A stretch of 64,000 nt of DNA from Gonocerus acuteangulatus (lineage: Eukaryota; Arthropoda; Insecta; Hemiptera; Coreidae), in contig OX328125.1 in NCBI GenBank assembly GCA_946811695.1, forward strand, positions 38,921,079 to 38,985,078, written 5' to 3'. How positions within the stretch are numbered: the stretch's first letter is position 1; every line of letters begins with the position of its first letter. Positions 10,162 to 20,816 of this stretch are shown here, in pieces. The position numbers and the translations under genes are program-made. The notes beneath the pieces were generated by a model. The model was not told the DNA's origin, ran no database searches, and saw only the letters and a list, made by a program, of their open reading frames with translations.

Positions 10162-11705
10162 CACTCCTCGTCAAAAAAAAAACGCAACACCCTAAAATTT
10201 ATTGATTACACAAGTTTTTAATTGAAATAAAAAATATTATGTTGATGTTTCTAATCAGACAAATACATAGGAGGAGAAAAACAAAAATTTCATTTGAATT
10301 CCAGCACTTCTTCTTGTCTTTAATCCTATTGTTTATAAACAGCACTAATTCCAAAGTCATTCTTATCGATGTAAAAAAAATTACTAGGGCTCAGTATCAG
10401 TGTTAATTTCATCAAGTACGCATTATTTTAGAATTCGTTAGTAATTATGGCACGGTTAGATAGAGATGTCACAATTAGGGCAGTGACGATGCACCAAGAA
10501 GGCCGTAGCACCCGTTACACTGCTAATCGACTTGGGGTCCACTTTTCAACTGTCGCACGGGCCTTGAAACGATTCAGAGAGACAGGAGGATACGCAAGAA
10601 GACCTGGATCGGGCCGACCACGGGTCACATCAGCGGAAGACGACCGTTTTATCCGGCTCCAGACTCTCAGAAATCGGCTAATAACAGCAAACGACTTAAG
10701 AAACTTGGTCGCTGGTGTCCGAAACTTACATGTTTCGGTATCAACAGTTACGAGACGAGTGAGGAATACTGGACTGAGGGCACGAAGGCCCATGGTTGGA
10801 CCACTTCTCTCCTGAGAGCACCGAAGAGCCCGCCTTAGGTTTGCCCAGGAGCACCGAGATTGGACTGTCGATGACTGGAGACGAGTCCTGTTTACCGATG
10901 AGACCAGAGTGGCGCTAAACTCTCCTGACGGACGCAGAAGAGTGTGGAGGAGGCCAGGTGAGCGATACAGCCAATGTTGTATAGTCAGAAGGGAGCCTTA
11001 TGGTGGAGGCTCCGTGATGTTCTGGGGTGGCATCTCATGGGAAGCTCGCACGGAGTTAGTTTCGATTCGCGGGGGCCCTTTGACTGCACAACGATATGCG
11101 GCAGACATTTTGGAGGACCATGTCATGCCATATATGCCATTTATTGGTGAAAATGCATTTCTTATGCATGATAATGCAAGGCCACATGTTGCCCGTAGTG
11201 TTAGGGACTACCTAAACGAAGTCAATATCGACACATTGCCGTGGCCAGCGAGGAGTCCTGACTTAAATTGCATAGAACATTTATGGGACAGACTAAAAAG
11301 AAGCGTTCGAGCCAGGGAACCAGCACCATTCAACCTCAGGGAGCTTGAGGCTGCCGTTTTGGAAGAGTGGGAAAGATTACCTCAGGAGGCCGTCCAGGAC
11401 TTGATCAGGAGCATGCCCACACGTATGGAGGCTGTCGTTCGAGCAAGAGGTGGCAAAACTGGTTATTAGTGTAAGAATAGTCAATTTAATTTTAAAAAAG
11501 TTAAAATTTTGTTTTTTTATTTTTAGGATAAATTTTTATTTTTTCTTTGTAATTAAAGGAATTAATTTTTTTTCTGAAATACACTTTTTATTACTCCTAA
11601 GTACTTGTATTATAAGACACAATAAGGTATGATTCTCTACTTCAGTAAAAACCCAGTGAAATTAATACATTTTAGGGTGTTGCGTTTTTTTTTTGACGAG
11701 GAGTT
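10162..11705 (+). mobile_element. Tc1-family DNA transposon
   Basis: 37 bp terminal inverted repeats (10162-10198 and 11669-11705; CACTCCTCGTC...CCCTAAAAT) match except at the second-to-outermost region of the right end. TA dinucleotides flank both sides, the usual target duplication of the IS630-Tc1-mariner superfamily. The 1,544 bp length and single transposase frame are typical. It interrupts a Helentron-like element. Nearly intact repeats and frame suggest a fairly recent insertion. Confidence 0.93.
10447..11469 (+). pseudogene. Tc1-like transposase with one premature stop
   Basis: One reading frame of 340 codons begins MARLDRDVTIRAV and ends ARGGKTGY. An in-frame TGA at 10813-10815 (codon 123) splits it, and no frameshift is seen. 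The N-terminal part holds two helix-turn-helix segments (about residues 5-50 and 65-115) joined by a GRPR linker, which bind the terminal repeats. The catalytic triad is D151 (in FTDET), D242 (in MHDNARPH) and E277 (in IEHLWD), a DD34E spacing typical of Tc1. SPDLN precedes the glutamate as expected. It catalyses cut-and-paste transposition at TA sites. As read, translation would stop after the DNA-binding half, unless the TGA is read through or is an assembly error. Confidence 0.92.
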
Positions 11706-11887
11706 TATATCAGGTTTTGGGACGAAAAAAAGAAAGAAATTGTGACCGACATCATGTTAACAGATGTATATATTTATAAATTTTATGGGGGGAAGGGGTC
11801 ATTTTTGCAATCTATCAGGAGGATCGATCAAGATTTTAAGAAATCGGTCACCATTTCATTCATGGGTACCTAAGGAAAGTCCTAAAA

Positions 11888-12267
11888 TGGACTACAACGA
11901 AGGAAGGAAGCATAATGAAGGATGCGTAAACGTAATTTTACTTTAGAAACATTAACTTGGAAGACTTGGAACCCAGTTACTCTCCAGTACGTTTGGCAAG
12001 TTATTCACATCCAATCCAATCCACAGCTACAGATAAGCATATTAAATCATTAATCAGACGACAATACAGTCATATAATATATATGCTTACTACGTATGTA
12101 CCTACACACCAGCGAGTAAATTTTCCAATCTTTAGCGATAGAAGAAATAACTGCCAAGACCAAGGTTCGAACCCTATTTCTCGGTTCTCCGTAGAGATGA
12201 CAAGCAAATAGGGACTAGGTTTCATATCGCAACATGGCAAGATTAATCCTCTTGTTGAAGACAGGAA
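11888..12267. other. Unrecognised sequence with a B-box-like site
   Basis: AAGGTTCGAACCC at about 12161-12173 resembles a tRNA B box, and a SINE remnant is possible. No A box or tail was matched to the other SINEs. Confidence 0.35.
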
Positions 12268-12621
12268 CTAAACAGACGTTTTAGACTTTTATCACGCTTA
12301 TTGGACAAACGCTCGAAACTATCATTGACTAACAAACGACTTATATACAATACCGTACTCCGACCAATATGGACTTAAGGACTAAAACTATGGAGTTCCA
12401 CTAAACCTTCCAATTCCTACAGAATACAAACAATGCAATCCAAAATCCTTCGAAGAATATCCAATGTTCCAGACTATGTCTCGAACCTAACCCTGCATAA
12501 TTACTTCAATATCCCCTTTATCCAAACCCTGGCCAAATCAGTCTATCAGAAGTTCCATTCCAATCTCCCTGGCCATCCAAATCCTTTGATAAATTCTCTA
12601 TCCTCGTTCCAAAATCCATAA
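12268..12621 (+). pseudogene. Jockey-type LINE reverse transcriptase, C-terminal fragment
   Basis: In one frame the sequence reads ...RLLDKRSKLSLTNKRLIYNT, LRPIWT-stop-GLKLWS, then MQSKILRRISNVPDYVSN and GHPNPLINSLSS. This is the conserved end of jockey-clade ORF2 proteins (R-SKL-L-NK-LIY, LRPIWTYG-LW, QSK-LR-I-NAPWYVSN, HPNPLI-L). A TAA at 12376-12378 replaces the usual tyrosine codon, so the copy is dead. Everything upstream is missing, consistent with 5' truncation during target-primed reverse transcription. Sequence assignment rests on motif recognition only. Confidence 0.82.
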
Positions 12622-12884
12622 AATCCTCACAGAAGACTGAAGCGGATGTGGCCTAGAGATGATTTGCTTTAACATCTGCAGTGCACAAAATGTGTTATAT
12701 TTTCTTTTAAAATTTTTACAGTTGTTTCAATTTTCTCTTAAAATTTATTACTATTGTGTGTTTTGTAATTGTTCATATTCCCACATCACGGCTCACGAAG
12801 TCATTGTAACAGAACCGGCAATATTATTGGAAATATGTAAACTCATATTGTTGTAATAATCAATAATAATAAATAAAAAATCCT
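12622..12884 (+). other. 3' UTR and A-rich tail of the jockey-type LINE
   Basis: Non-coding AT-rich stretch ending in ATCAATAATAATAAATAAAAAA (about 12858-12879), a plausible LINE tail for the fragment just upstream. Confidence 0.55.
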
Positions 12885-13332
12885 CTTGTGGAACCAAGGT
12901 TACGGATAGACAGCACAGAGCAACATTTATCTGATGCTGTCAAATTTAGGTATTACTGACATTTTACTGTCATTTTAGATTCTTGAGTAGGCACCCCTTT
13001 AATAAGAATTCAATTTGTCCTGACCGTGTATACATTACTGCCTAATCAAAGATAGCTTAATAAAATGGAAACAGAGAGTAAATCAAGAGATAGTCAAGGA
13101 AGAGTTAGAACTAGACAGACTGAAAGGAGTACAACTAGACAGTAGACAGGCTAGCAACAGACAGTTTGATGGAGTTGAGAAGAATCTGTGTCAAGACCTA
13201 AAGACTCCCTTGACATTTCAGAACGACTATCCCCGGTTCTGACAGGCAGTCAAGGCCTAAACCCGTTGGCTAGTAGCAAGATCTCAATCCCCGACTGTCG
13301 AGCAGCAAAATAAAGTAAAGAACCATCAGCTC
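12885..13332. other. Unrecognised sequence
   Basis: AG-rich stretch at 13080-13200 with repeated AGACAG and AGTTAGAACTAGAC words. No gene recognised. Confidence 0.45.
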
Positions 13333-13990
13333 CTATATATATATATATAGGGTGTTCAAAACTCGATTGACGCCCCCCTTTTTTCCCACAATTTTTGAAA
13401 TTTAAAAACGAAACTTGGTGGGTCTTAACGTGGTCAAATGAACTTTCGTTGGACCTAATGCACGACCCCTCAACTTTCTCCAGTTCTCCAGAGACCTTAA
13501 CTCTGGAATCTCCAGAGGAAAGGGGTTATTTTTATGACGGATTATTGTAGAGAATTGAATTTTATGTCGATTTTATACCTGTCATTTTTTCGCTAAAGCG
13601 CACCAATGAGTAACAAATTGCCAAAAACCGATAAAACCCTGGTTTTTCGTCACTTTTCTGCCTAAAACGTAGAAATTATGCCCGTAATGAAAAAAGTAGT
13701 TTATAAACGTTGTAGAGGATTAAATTTACTTTCCAAAAAGTACCTTTAAATGCCTAAAATTTTAATAAAAATGGAGCAAAATGTACTTTTGTTTTTCAAG
13801 TTTTCAGACAAGTTTATAATCAACTTGACTTCCGCTTCATTGAAACTTAATAAACATTTCCTAAACTATTTTTGCTCCACCTAGTTTTGGATTTAAGAAC
13901 GTCTGAAGAAATTTAAATTCAATTACTTTATAAAGGGATTAAAAAATAAAATATTAAATTTCAAGGAATAGAACTCACCTAATGATAAGA
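13333..13990. other. Sequence beginning (TA)nGGGTGT, possible element
   Basis: TATATATATATAGGGTGTTC at 13337-13356 resembles the inner right end of the element at 1-1382 read in reverse (TATATATAGGGTGTCC). GGGTGT starts also occur near 24027 and 26571. This could mark one terminus of a shared transposon family; no second terminus was found. Confidence 0.3.
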
Positions 13991-14019
13991 ATTTTGTAGT
14001 CATTATTATTGTGTTGGAC

Positions 14020-14150
14020 AAATTTTATTTTATTTATTTATTTTATTTTTTACGGCGCCTTGACATCTAGGCCATTGGTGCCGACATCCAGGGTGCAGCG
14101 AGGAATTTTCTCAACGAACGATGAGATAAGAAAATTCCTGCAGCCGCACA
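14020..14150 (-). mobile_element. SINE family B, 5'-truncated
   Basis: Reading on minus, the tail (reverse complement of TTTATTTATTTTATTTTTTACGGCGCC) and the central GGAATTTTCTCA/GAGAAAATTCC hairpin match the copies at 14955 and 20501. The tRNA-like head is missing. A poly-T run of about 30 follows at 14219-14250. Confidence 0.7.
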
Positions 14151-14217
14151 GTGGGGCCAAATTACTTTTCGTGTTTCAAAAACGGCTACAGCCTCCAAAT
14201 CTAAACCGAATTGAATG

Positions 14218-14254
<37 letters not shown>

Positions 14255-14261
14255 GGAAGCT

Positions 14262-14870
14262 AATCTTAAACCGACAGACTACATATATCGATGGAGAATC
14301 GAAAAACTAAGACAACTCGTCCTTTGGCGATTTTCTCGTTTTCTCTTCGTTTTCGGGAAAAACGAAAAAACCGTGATTTGTTTTTTTTTTCCTTTTTTTT
14401 ACAAATCCCGATTTATCGCTTAAACGAAGGGTTGTATGTAAAAACAGCTCAATACAGAAGTTGTAGCTTATTAAATTACCTTCAATGTGAGACCAAGTTC
14501 AGCGTCTTAGCTTGAATATTTTATGTGATAATCTTGTTTGAATAACCCATCGGATGGACATTTTATCGTCTCGCGTCTAATTGAGGCGTTCAATTTAGAT
14601 TGGTACAGAAAGTAGACTTTTTTAAAATATTCAAGGTAAGACGCTGAACTTGGTCTCATCTTAAAGATAATTTAATAAGCTACAATTTTTGTAAAGAGGT
14701 GTTTTTTAGTACAACCCTTCGTTTAACCGATAATTCGGAATTTGTCCACAAAAACCTGGTTTTTGCGTTTTTCTCGAAACGAAGCGAAAACGAGAAAATT
14801 GCCAAAGGACTTTTTGACTTAGTTTTTCGATTTCCCATCGATATACGATGCCTGACGGTTTAAGACTGGG
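14262..14870. mobile_element. Long foldback element, about 240 bp arms
   Basis: The left arm (about 14262-14522) and right arm (about 14620-14870) are inverted copies. Matching blocks include TCTTAAACCGACAG / CTGACGGTTTAAGA, ATCGATGG / CCATCGAT, GAAAAACTAAG / CTTAGTTTTTCG, ACGAAGGGTTGTA / TACAACCCTTCGT, and GAGACCAAGTTCAGCGTCTTA / its inverse at 14633-14653. The spacer is about 100 bp. Frames in the arms are repeat artefacts. No transposase present. Confidence 0.88.
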
Positions 14871-14954
14871 ATACCATTGTATTCGTCAGACGGCTATGGC
14901 CGAGGTAAATATTGAGGTAAGCAATAATTGAGGGTTATTCCAGGCTTGATCAAT

Positions 14955-15140
14955 TTTTTATTTTTTTATTTTTTTTTATTTTACGGCGGATCGACATAAT
15001 TCTTGGCCATTAGCGCCGACGTCCAGGGTGCAGCCAGGAATTTTCTCAGCGAGCACTCAGATGAGAAAATTCCTGGATTGAACCCACCATCTCCCGCTTA
15101 TGAATCTAGCGCGCTAGCCACTAGAACACGGGAGACCCCA
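14955..15140 (-). mobile_element. tRNA-derived SINE, family B, with target duplication
   Basis: Read on minus: GGGGTCTCCCGTGTTCTAGTGGC carries the A box (TAGTGGCTAGCGCG), GATGGTGGGTTCAATCC the B box, then the hairpin GGAATTTTCTCA...GAGAAAATTCC, and a tail ending CGCCGTAAAATAAAA. CTTGATCAAT (14945-14954) and CTTGATTAAT (15141-15150) flank it as a 10 bp target duplication with one change. RNA polymerase III would drive it; a LINE supplies mobility. Confidence 0.9.
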
Positions 15141-15150
15141 CTTGATTAAT

Positions 15151-17239
15151 TAAATCACTTTCTTGTAAATTCATTAATTTTTTATTTTACATACTGCACT
15201 TTTATATATTTTAGTAGGGTCAACGCCTTTTAGTTTAGATTCAGGAGTTTTCGCGCCTTTAGGACAAATCTTATAAAATGTAGTTCATTGGTGTCCTTAA
15301 TGTAACTATTTTCAACAATACTAACATTTTTGTAAATTAGATGGAATTTTGAGTTAATGCAGTCATGTCTAAATTTAATATTTTTATTTTGTATACATTC
15401 CTTTAACTGTTCCGATAATTTATCATTAAATATGTTTTCTTCAATACTGAGTAAGAATTCATCTTTCCAAATCTATTATATAGATTTTTGGAAATTATGA
15501 GTTTTGATAACTTAATTGTTCGAGTTGATTGATAATTTATATAATATAATTAAAATTTCATTATATGTATAATGTATATCAGTATCTATCATCAACCGAC
15601 GATCCTGAATATAATGCGTTCCATCGCTTCAACTCCACAATATCACTTGGAGGGATCGGATTCCATTTATATTGTTCATTTTACATTCCTTAAGGTCGAA
15701 GTAATTTCAGATTAATACCAATATCAGAAGTATTGCAATTATTGATGGAAAGCAGGATTAAATTTATTAATGCGGTATTGTACAAAGAAGATAAGAGAAA
15801 GATCAGCCCGAATGCCAATAGAAGCAAAAATAGTCAAAAACCATTTCTATTTAAAATAATTATACTCTTGCAACGTCGTTCTTATGTAAATAATGCAGCG
15901 TCCCCCTTAACTGCGTGCTGAATAGCAAAACATAATTTTAATAAATGCGCAATAGCCATAAATTTCATAATAAAATAATAGGCTATTTGAACATCTTTTA
16001 CACCCACCTTTGATGGCTTCTAGTAGTTTGGCCTGCATACAAAGTACTCTTTAAGATTTTATGTGTTGCCATTCAAAAACGCATGAATTAAACTAGCTGC
16101 GCCGAAATAATAAACCTTTGTGTACATAAGTAGTTCGTTAAAATTTGCCTACACCATTTTTACAATCGATTATGCAATTAATAGGAACATATTAATATTT
16201 CTAAGATCCCTTGCTATGAGAGCGATCAAAAGAAAGGGACAATATTAGTTTGGAAAAGCAGTCAGCAAGTTAAGTATCCACTTATGTTGTTTCTTGCCGT
16301 TCGAAGACGGAAACAACACAGCTTAAAGTTGACGGATAGCGCAATAAAAGCATTTTACGACAGAAATTTTACCAGTTCATCCTTTCTAACTGCAACAGGC
16401 AAAGGAACTCCCACAATACAAAGAACCTAAAGAAGACAGTTATTTGTGACCAAAGCTGTTTTCGATTCCACCTTCGGTTGCAAATGATTCCACATCCAGT
16501 GTGCAAAAGAGGTCCGGTTAACAAAGTTATTTAAAAAATGGCTTTTTATTGCGAACATTTCTGCTAGAATATCGTCAGGGCTTTGAAAAGAGGAAGAACT
16601 GATTTGGAAGTCCCTACATCCCAATTTTAGGTTTATTTTTTATTTTATTAGAAGCCAATTCCTGTTTCGAAAAGAGCTACCAGCTAGTGCAAGGGGTCTG
16701 TAAAGACGCTAGAGAAGTATTCCAATAAAAGGGATGAAGTATAACCAAGGACATTCTTGAAGAAACAAAATTAACATTTGAACATACTTGAACATGTACT
16801 TACAATTGGCTACTATAGTAAAAATAATTCTATAAAAAATTAAACTGCATTTTTTATTATAAGAAAATGTGTTACATTTTTTTCAACGTTTCGAAAATTT
16901 TAGTCGTTCGCAATCTCATCGATCTTCAATGAAATATAAATAAAAAAATTTCTGAAAATCAAATGGACTAATTAAATGGGCTTTATTAAGTATGTGCCCA
17001 TTTGATATAAATTAGCTAACACAGAATGTTCTATTTTATTTTAGTTTTTCAGCATTCGGTGATAAAACTATTTCTTTCCCGTTAAATTATTAGGATTAAA
17101 ATTCTATTCTGTTTAATTAGATTATTAATACAACAAAAAGAGAATATCTTTTTGTTGGATCATTTACCAAAATCCAAACCTAAGCAAAATTAATTTTTAT
17201 CATACAATCTTCCCAGGTATGATACATTTTTATGCAGAG
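15151..17239. other. Unrecognised AT-rich sequence, about 2.1 kb
   Basis: No frame above about 65 residues with recognisable content. A hairpin TGTTGTTTC ... GAAACAACA lies at 16284-16319 around CCGTTCGAAGACGG. Confidence 0.5.
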
Positions 17240-17800
17240 AGGGGACCAAAAATTAACAGAATGAAAGCAGTAAGAGAGCAGTCCGTAAGCAGACGGGCAT
17301 GCAGGAATTGAGCAAACATTGTAATTGAGAGTAAACCGGAAGTGAGCAGACATGAAAATCAGGAGTGGACCGGAAGTGAGCAGAACGTGGAAAGCTGGAC
17401 GTGTAGACCGGAAATGAATCTCATAGAAGCAGTAAGAGAGCAGCCTGTGAGCTGATGGGCAAACCGGTAGTGGACCGTAAGCAGTAAGTGACCAGTCCGT
17501 GACAGACTGGCAGACCAGGAGTGGACAGTAAGCAGTAAGTGAGCAGTCCGTGACAGACCAGGAGTAAACCATAAGCAGTGAGTGAGCAGTCTGTGGCAGA
17601 CTGGAAGACCGGGACTGGACCGTAAGCAGTAAGTGAGCAGTCCGTGACAGACTGTCAGACCGGGAGTGGACCGTAAGCAGTAAGTGTGCAGTCCGTGACA
17701 GACTGGCAGACCGGGAGTGGACAGTAAGCAGTAAGTGAGCAGTCCGTGACAGACTGGCAGACAGGGAGCGGACAGGAAGTGGACAGACATTCCCCGAACA
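17240..17800. repeat. Minisatellite, 51 bp unit
   Basis: AGTCCGTGACAGACTGG recurs at 17494, 17545, 17588 (AGTCTGTGGC), 17639, 17690 and 17741. Spacing is 51 bp apart from one 43 bp step. The unit reads AGTCCGTGACAGACTGGCAG followed by ACCGGGAGTGGACCGTAAGC and AGTAAGTGAGC. Because 51 is divisible by 3, long minus frames (17359-17946, 17180-17572) stay open. The 8 bp deletion shifts the frame between them, which argues against a coding role. Confidence 0.93.
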
Positions 17801-18477
17801 TCAGAAATGTTTGGGGAGAAATTGTAAACAATTCCCGTCCCTCCAGAATAGCCATTTGTAGGAGACCAAAACTTACAGATATGCTGCCTCATTTTATTCG
17901 ATAATTTCTTCAAATTAGAAATAATGAAACCAATTATCAAATGCAAACTATTAAATTAGACGTTGATTGATTTTTTAAGTGATTGATAGCTTTCAAGCCA
18001 TTGGCAGTGGCCTGATGAAAAACTATTAGTTGATATCGTTGCAACATGATATTGCAATCCTGGAAAGGTTAGTATTCCTACAGCTGTAAATAACTTTTTT
18101 TTATTACTTCTGAATTCTTAAATTCCTTCTCAACCTTTGGCTTTCAGATTCTTAAAACCGATATATTAGATATTTACTACAATAATTGCTTTGCCATTAA
18201 TATTTTTTTAAAAAGGGAAATTGCTAAACACCATTAGTGGGATAATATATATTTTTTTCTTTTAAAAGGAAATATAATTCATGATATTAAAAATCTCTCT
18301 AGCATTTTATTTATTTTACAATCGATCGCAATGGGTAAGATAATTCGCTCTTTTTTTTTAACGTAAATACAGTTATTCTTTACATCATATTAAAATAGAT
18401 GTATTGCAGTAATAGACGTACTACACAATTTAGAGTAATATATATATTCTACATATACACTATATACATTTTAATAT

Positions 18478-18484
<7 letters not shown>
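17801..18484. other. Unrecognised AT-rich sequence
   Basis: No gene or repeat family recognised. Confidence 0.5.

Positions 18485-18521
<37 letters not shown>
18485..18521. repeat. (TA)n microsatellite
   Basis: Uninterrupted TA run after a CATA-rich lead-in. Confidence 0.95.
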
Positions 18522-18523
<2 letters not shown>

Positions 18524-18810
18524 CTTTTAAAAAATAATAAAACAAAAAAATATAATAAATAAATTGAATGATAATTTTTTTCAAATGGTACGAAATATTA
18601 GTATAAGAAAAAAAATCGTTTTAAAATTCTACTTTTATCAGGTGACTAAAATGAAAAGATCTATAAATGTTTAAAGATATATCAAATCATGCGATAAAGG
18701 ACATAAACGGATATGCAAATGTACCATCGAACAATATTCCTTTGTGTTGGTTGAGACAATGAAGAGGAGTCGCGATAAAAAAAATATTTTGCAATTTCAT
18801 TAACAACTAA

Positions 18811-18816
<6 letters not shown>

Positions 18817-18856
<40 letters not shown>
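18817..18856. repeat. Poly-A run, about 40 bases
   Basis: Directly precedes the SINE tail fragment at 18890; may be a retroelement tail or simple expansion. Confidence 0.9.
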
Positions 18857-18858
<2 letters not shown>

Positions 18859-18889
18859 TTATATATTTATTCTAACAGTAGGTAGGTTT

Positions 18890-18930
18890 GTTATTTTTAT
18901 GGCGTATCGACTTCTATTAGCGCCGCATCA
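18890..18930 (-). mobile_element. SINE family B, tail fragment
   Basis: TTATTTTTATGGCGTATCGACTTC...ATTAGCGCCG matches the reverse complement of the family B tail only. Confidence 0.55.
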
Positions 18931-19667
18931 CATCTGAAAAACTACGTAATTAAAAAAAATTAATTATAATTCATTTATTCCTAAAAAAGTATTTTTCTGT
19001 TACGTCTCACTTTATTTTTTTTTATAAAAGAAGAAAAGAACATTTTTATAATCATGAAAAATTAAGACAAAAAATGTACAAGCTGGAGTCTGTTGGGGTT
19101 TGTAAGTAATAGTTAATAAAATTACATTTTTATATAACAAAATAAGTACACTAAAATGCTCATGTAATAATAGTAAGCACGTGTTGAATTACACATATTT
19201 TGCAATAAATAAATTAATTAAAGAACTAAATAATAATAAAAAAAACTAAAAAATCAATAACGTACTTACTATAATAAAGTATCCAAAAAAGAAAAAGATT
19301 ATTGATCCAAATCTGAAAGTAAAAAAAAATTATAAATGATTAAATAAAAATAATTTAAAAAAATCAAATCAAATAAAAAAGACTAAAAATAAAATCTCCT
19401 GGAACAAAAAATGATAGAAAATAAATATTAAAAATATTAAATATGTAGTTTGACAATAAACTGATAAAATGAATAAATCAGGAAAACTGTCTCGTTCATC
19501 ACGAGGAACTATCATCCAACTAGGTAATATAATAGTGTTAAAGAAACTAAAAACTGTGCAAATTATAATAAAATTTTAACAAATATAAGTTAATGAACAT
19601 AAATAAAAGTTAATCGGCAATGAAGTGGCACACTCGAAACAGTAATAATAATAACACAGCCACACAC
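18931..19667. other. Unrecognised, extremely AT-rich sequence
   Basis: Mostly A and T with AAATAATAAT-type words. Nothing recognised. Confidence 0.5.
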
Positions 19668-20816
19668 AAAAAAAAAAGTCCGGACCCAGAGACCAAACTA
19701 TGTCTGCTATATGTTTTTGGGGTCGCCGAATCCGAATCGGGGGTCAGAAAAACCCCTGCACTTTTTGTTTAAGCCCAACTCCACAAAACTCATAATTTAG
19801 GATATTTTACACTTTAAAATTTTTATTCAAGTTGTCAACCAAAATAAACGACTTTTTCCTGGGTACTGCCTTTTAGTACATACTACATACTAAATGCATA
19901 CTAACTTTTGAGACCACAACGAACTCAATTGGTTCATTCGTATCGGAGCGAAGATACATCCCTTTAAATGTATGACTTTTCTTAAAAAAAATCGCGTTTT
20001 TGCTTATTTTTTTTATTTAATATGTTTCTAAAGCATACAATCTTACAGTTTTTACAAAGACATTGACCCAAGGCCTTCGAAGGTAATTCTTGAACTGATG
20101 CAATCCTTAAAACCCAAAAATACAACCCTCAAAAAATCTCCCCAAATTTCATTTGAGGAATGTATCAATTGAAGTAAATTAAATCAACGACCGAATATAA
20201 ATTATTTAAGCTTCCATTTTCGAACTACTTTTTTATAAATTTGCCTAAACGTTAATTAAAGTGTACTCTATACATTGGAAAAAGATAGGACCCTCCAAGC
20301 TGTACTATCCACTTTTTAACATGGGAGACATAGGCAGGGCGTATCAATGTTTACTAAATAAAAAAGCAAGTTTGCTTACCATTTTCTTGGAAAACTAGTA
20401 TATGATACATAGTAGCAAACCTACTCTTGCTGACAGAAGTTTTAATAGAGCAAGCGGTACTTGTTTTCGGGATATGAACACTGGAAGTCTAAATCCCGTG
20501 TTTTTCTTTTGTTTTGTTTTTACGGCGCATCGACAAATCTTGGCCATTAGCGCCGGGCCTCCAGGATGCAACCAGGAATTTGATGGAGCCCTGAGATGAG
20601 AAAATTCCTGTCGCCGGTGGGAATGGAACCCACCATCTCCCGCTTATGAATCAGCGCGCTAGCCACTAGACCACGGGAGACCCCTCTAAATCCCATGTTA
20701 TTAGTATTACTAAACAAAAAATGCAGGGATTTTTTTCTGACCCCGGATTCGGATTCAGCGACCCTCAAAACATATAGTAAACATTGTCTGGTCTTGCCTT
20801 TTTTTTTTTTTTTTAA
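19668..20816. mobile_element. TIR element with about 105 bp inverted ends, containing a SINE
   Basis: The left end (A run, then GTCCGGACCCAGAGACCA to TGCACTTTTTGTTTA, about 19668-19778) is matched in inverse by 20699-20816. Shared blocks include GGGTCGCCGAATCCGAATC, GGGGTCAGAAAAA and CTATATGTTTT. The interior lacks a transposase frame. A family B SINE (20501-20684) inserted near its right arm. It is non-autonomous, superfamily unknown. Confidence 0.8.
20501..20684 (-). mobile_element. tRNA-derived SINE, family B, full length with target duplication
   Basis: Read on minus it starts GGGGTCTCCCGTGGTCTAGT (A box), has the B box GGTGGGTTCCATTCCCACC (about 20616-20634), the GGAATTTTCTCATC hairpin, then CTGGAGGCCCGGCGCTAATG and a GCGCCGTAAAAACAAAACAAAA tail. 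TCTAAATCCCGTG (20488-20500) and TCTAAATCCCATG (20685-20697) are a 13 bp target duplication with one difference. The best reference copy of this family here. Confidence 0.95.

Larger units (their letters stand above)
9935..11887 (+). mobile_element. Helentron/HINE-like element, family 1, split by Tc1
   Basis: 9935-10159 contains AGTTCCGGAGTAAACC and AATTACGACCGGCATGAGCAAATT, diverged from the 143 bp monomers at 22540-23010. After the Tc1 element, 11708-11887 continues with GGGACGAAAAAA, CATCATGTTAACAGATG, GGGTCATTTTTGCAATCTATCAGG and ends AAGGAAAGTCCTAAAA. This is the same order as the 3' part of the copy at 22086. The element was therefore older and Tc1 jumped into it. The 5' end is not resolved. 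Confidence 0.65.

Noticed and set aside
17180..17946. Two long minus frames (130 and 195 codons) rich in Leu, Cys, Pro and Ser
   Set aside because: They run over the 51 bp minisatellite, whose period is divisible by three, and an 8 bp deletion moves the repeat from one frame to the other. No domain.
20501..20684. Genuine tRNA gene
   Set aside because: The A and B boxes are tRNA-like, but the sequence continues into a SINE body and tail and is bounded by a target duplication.
20547..20768. Minus frame of 73 codons
   Set aside because: It is the SINE at 20501-20684 plus the arm of the enclosing TIR element.
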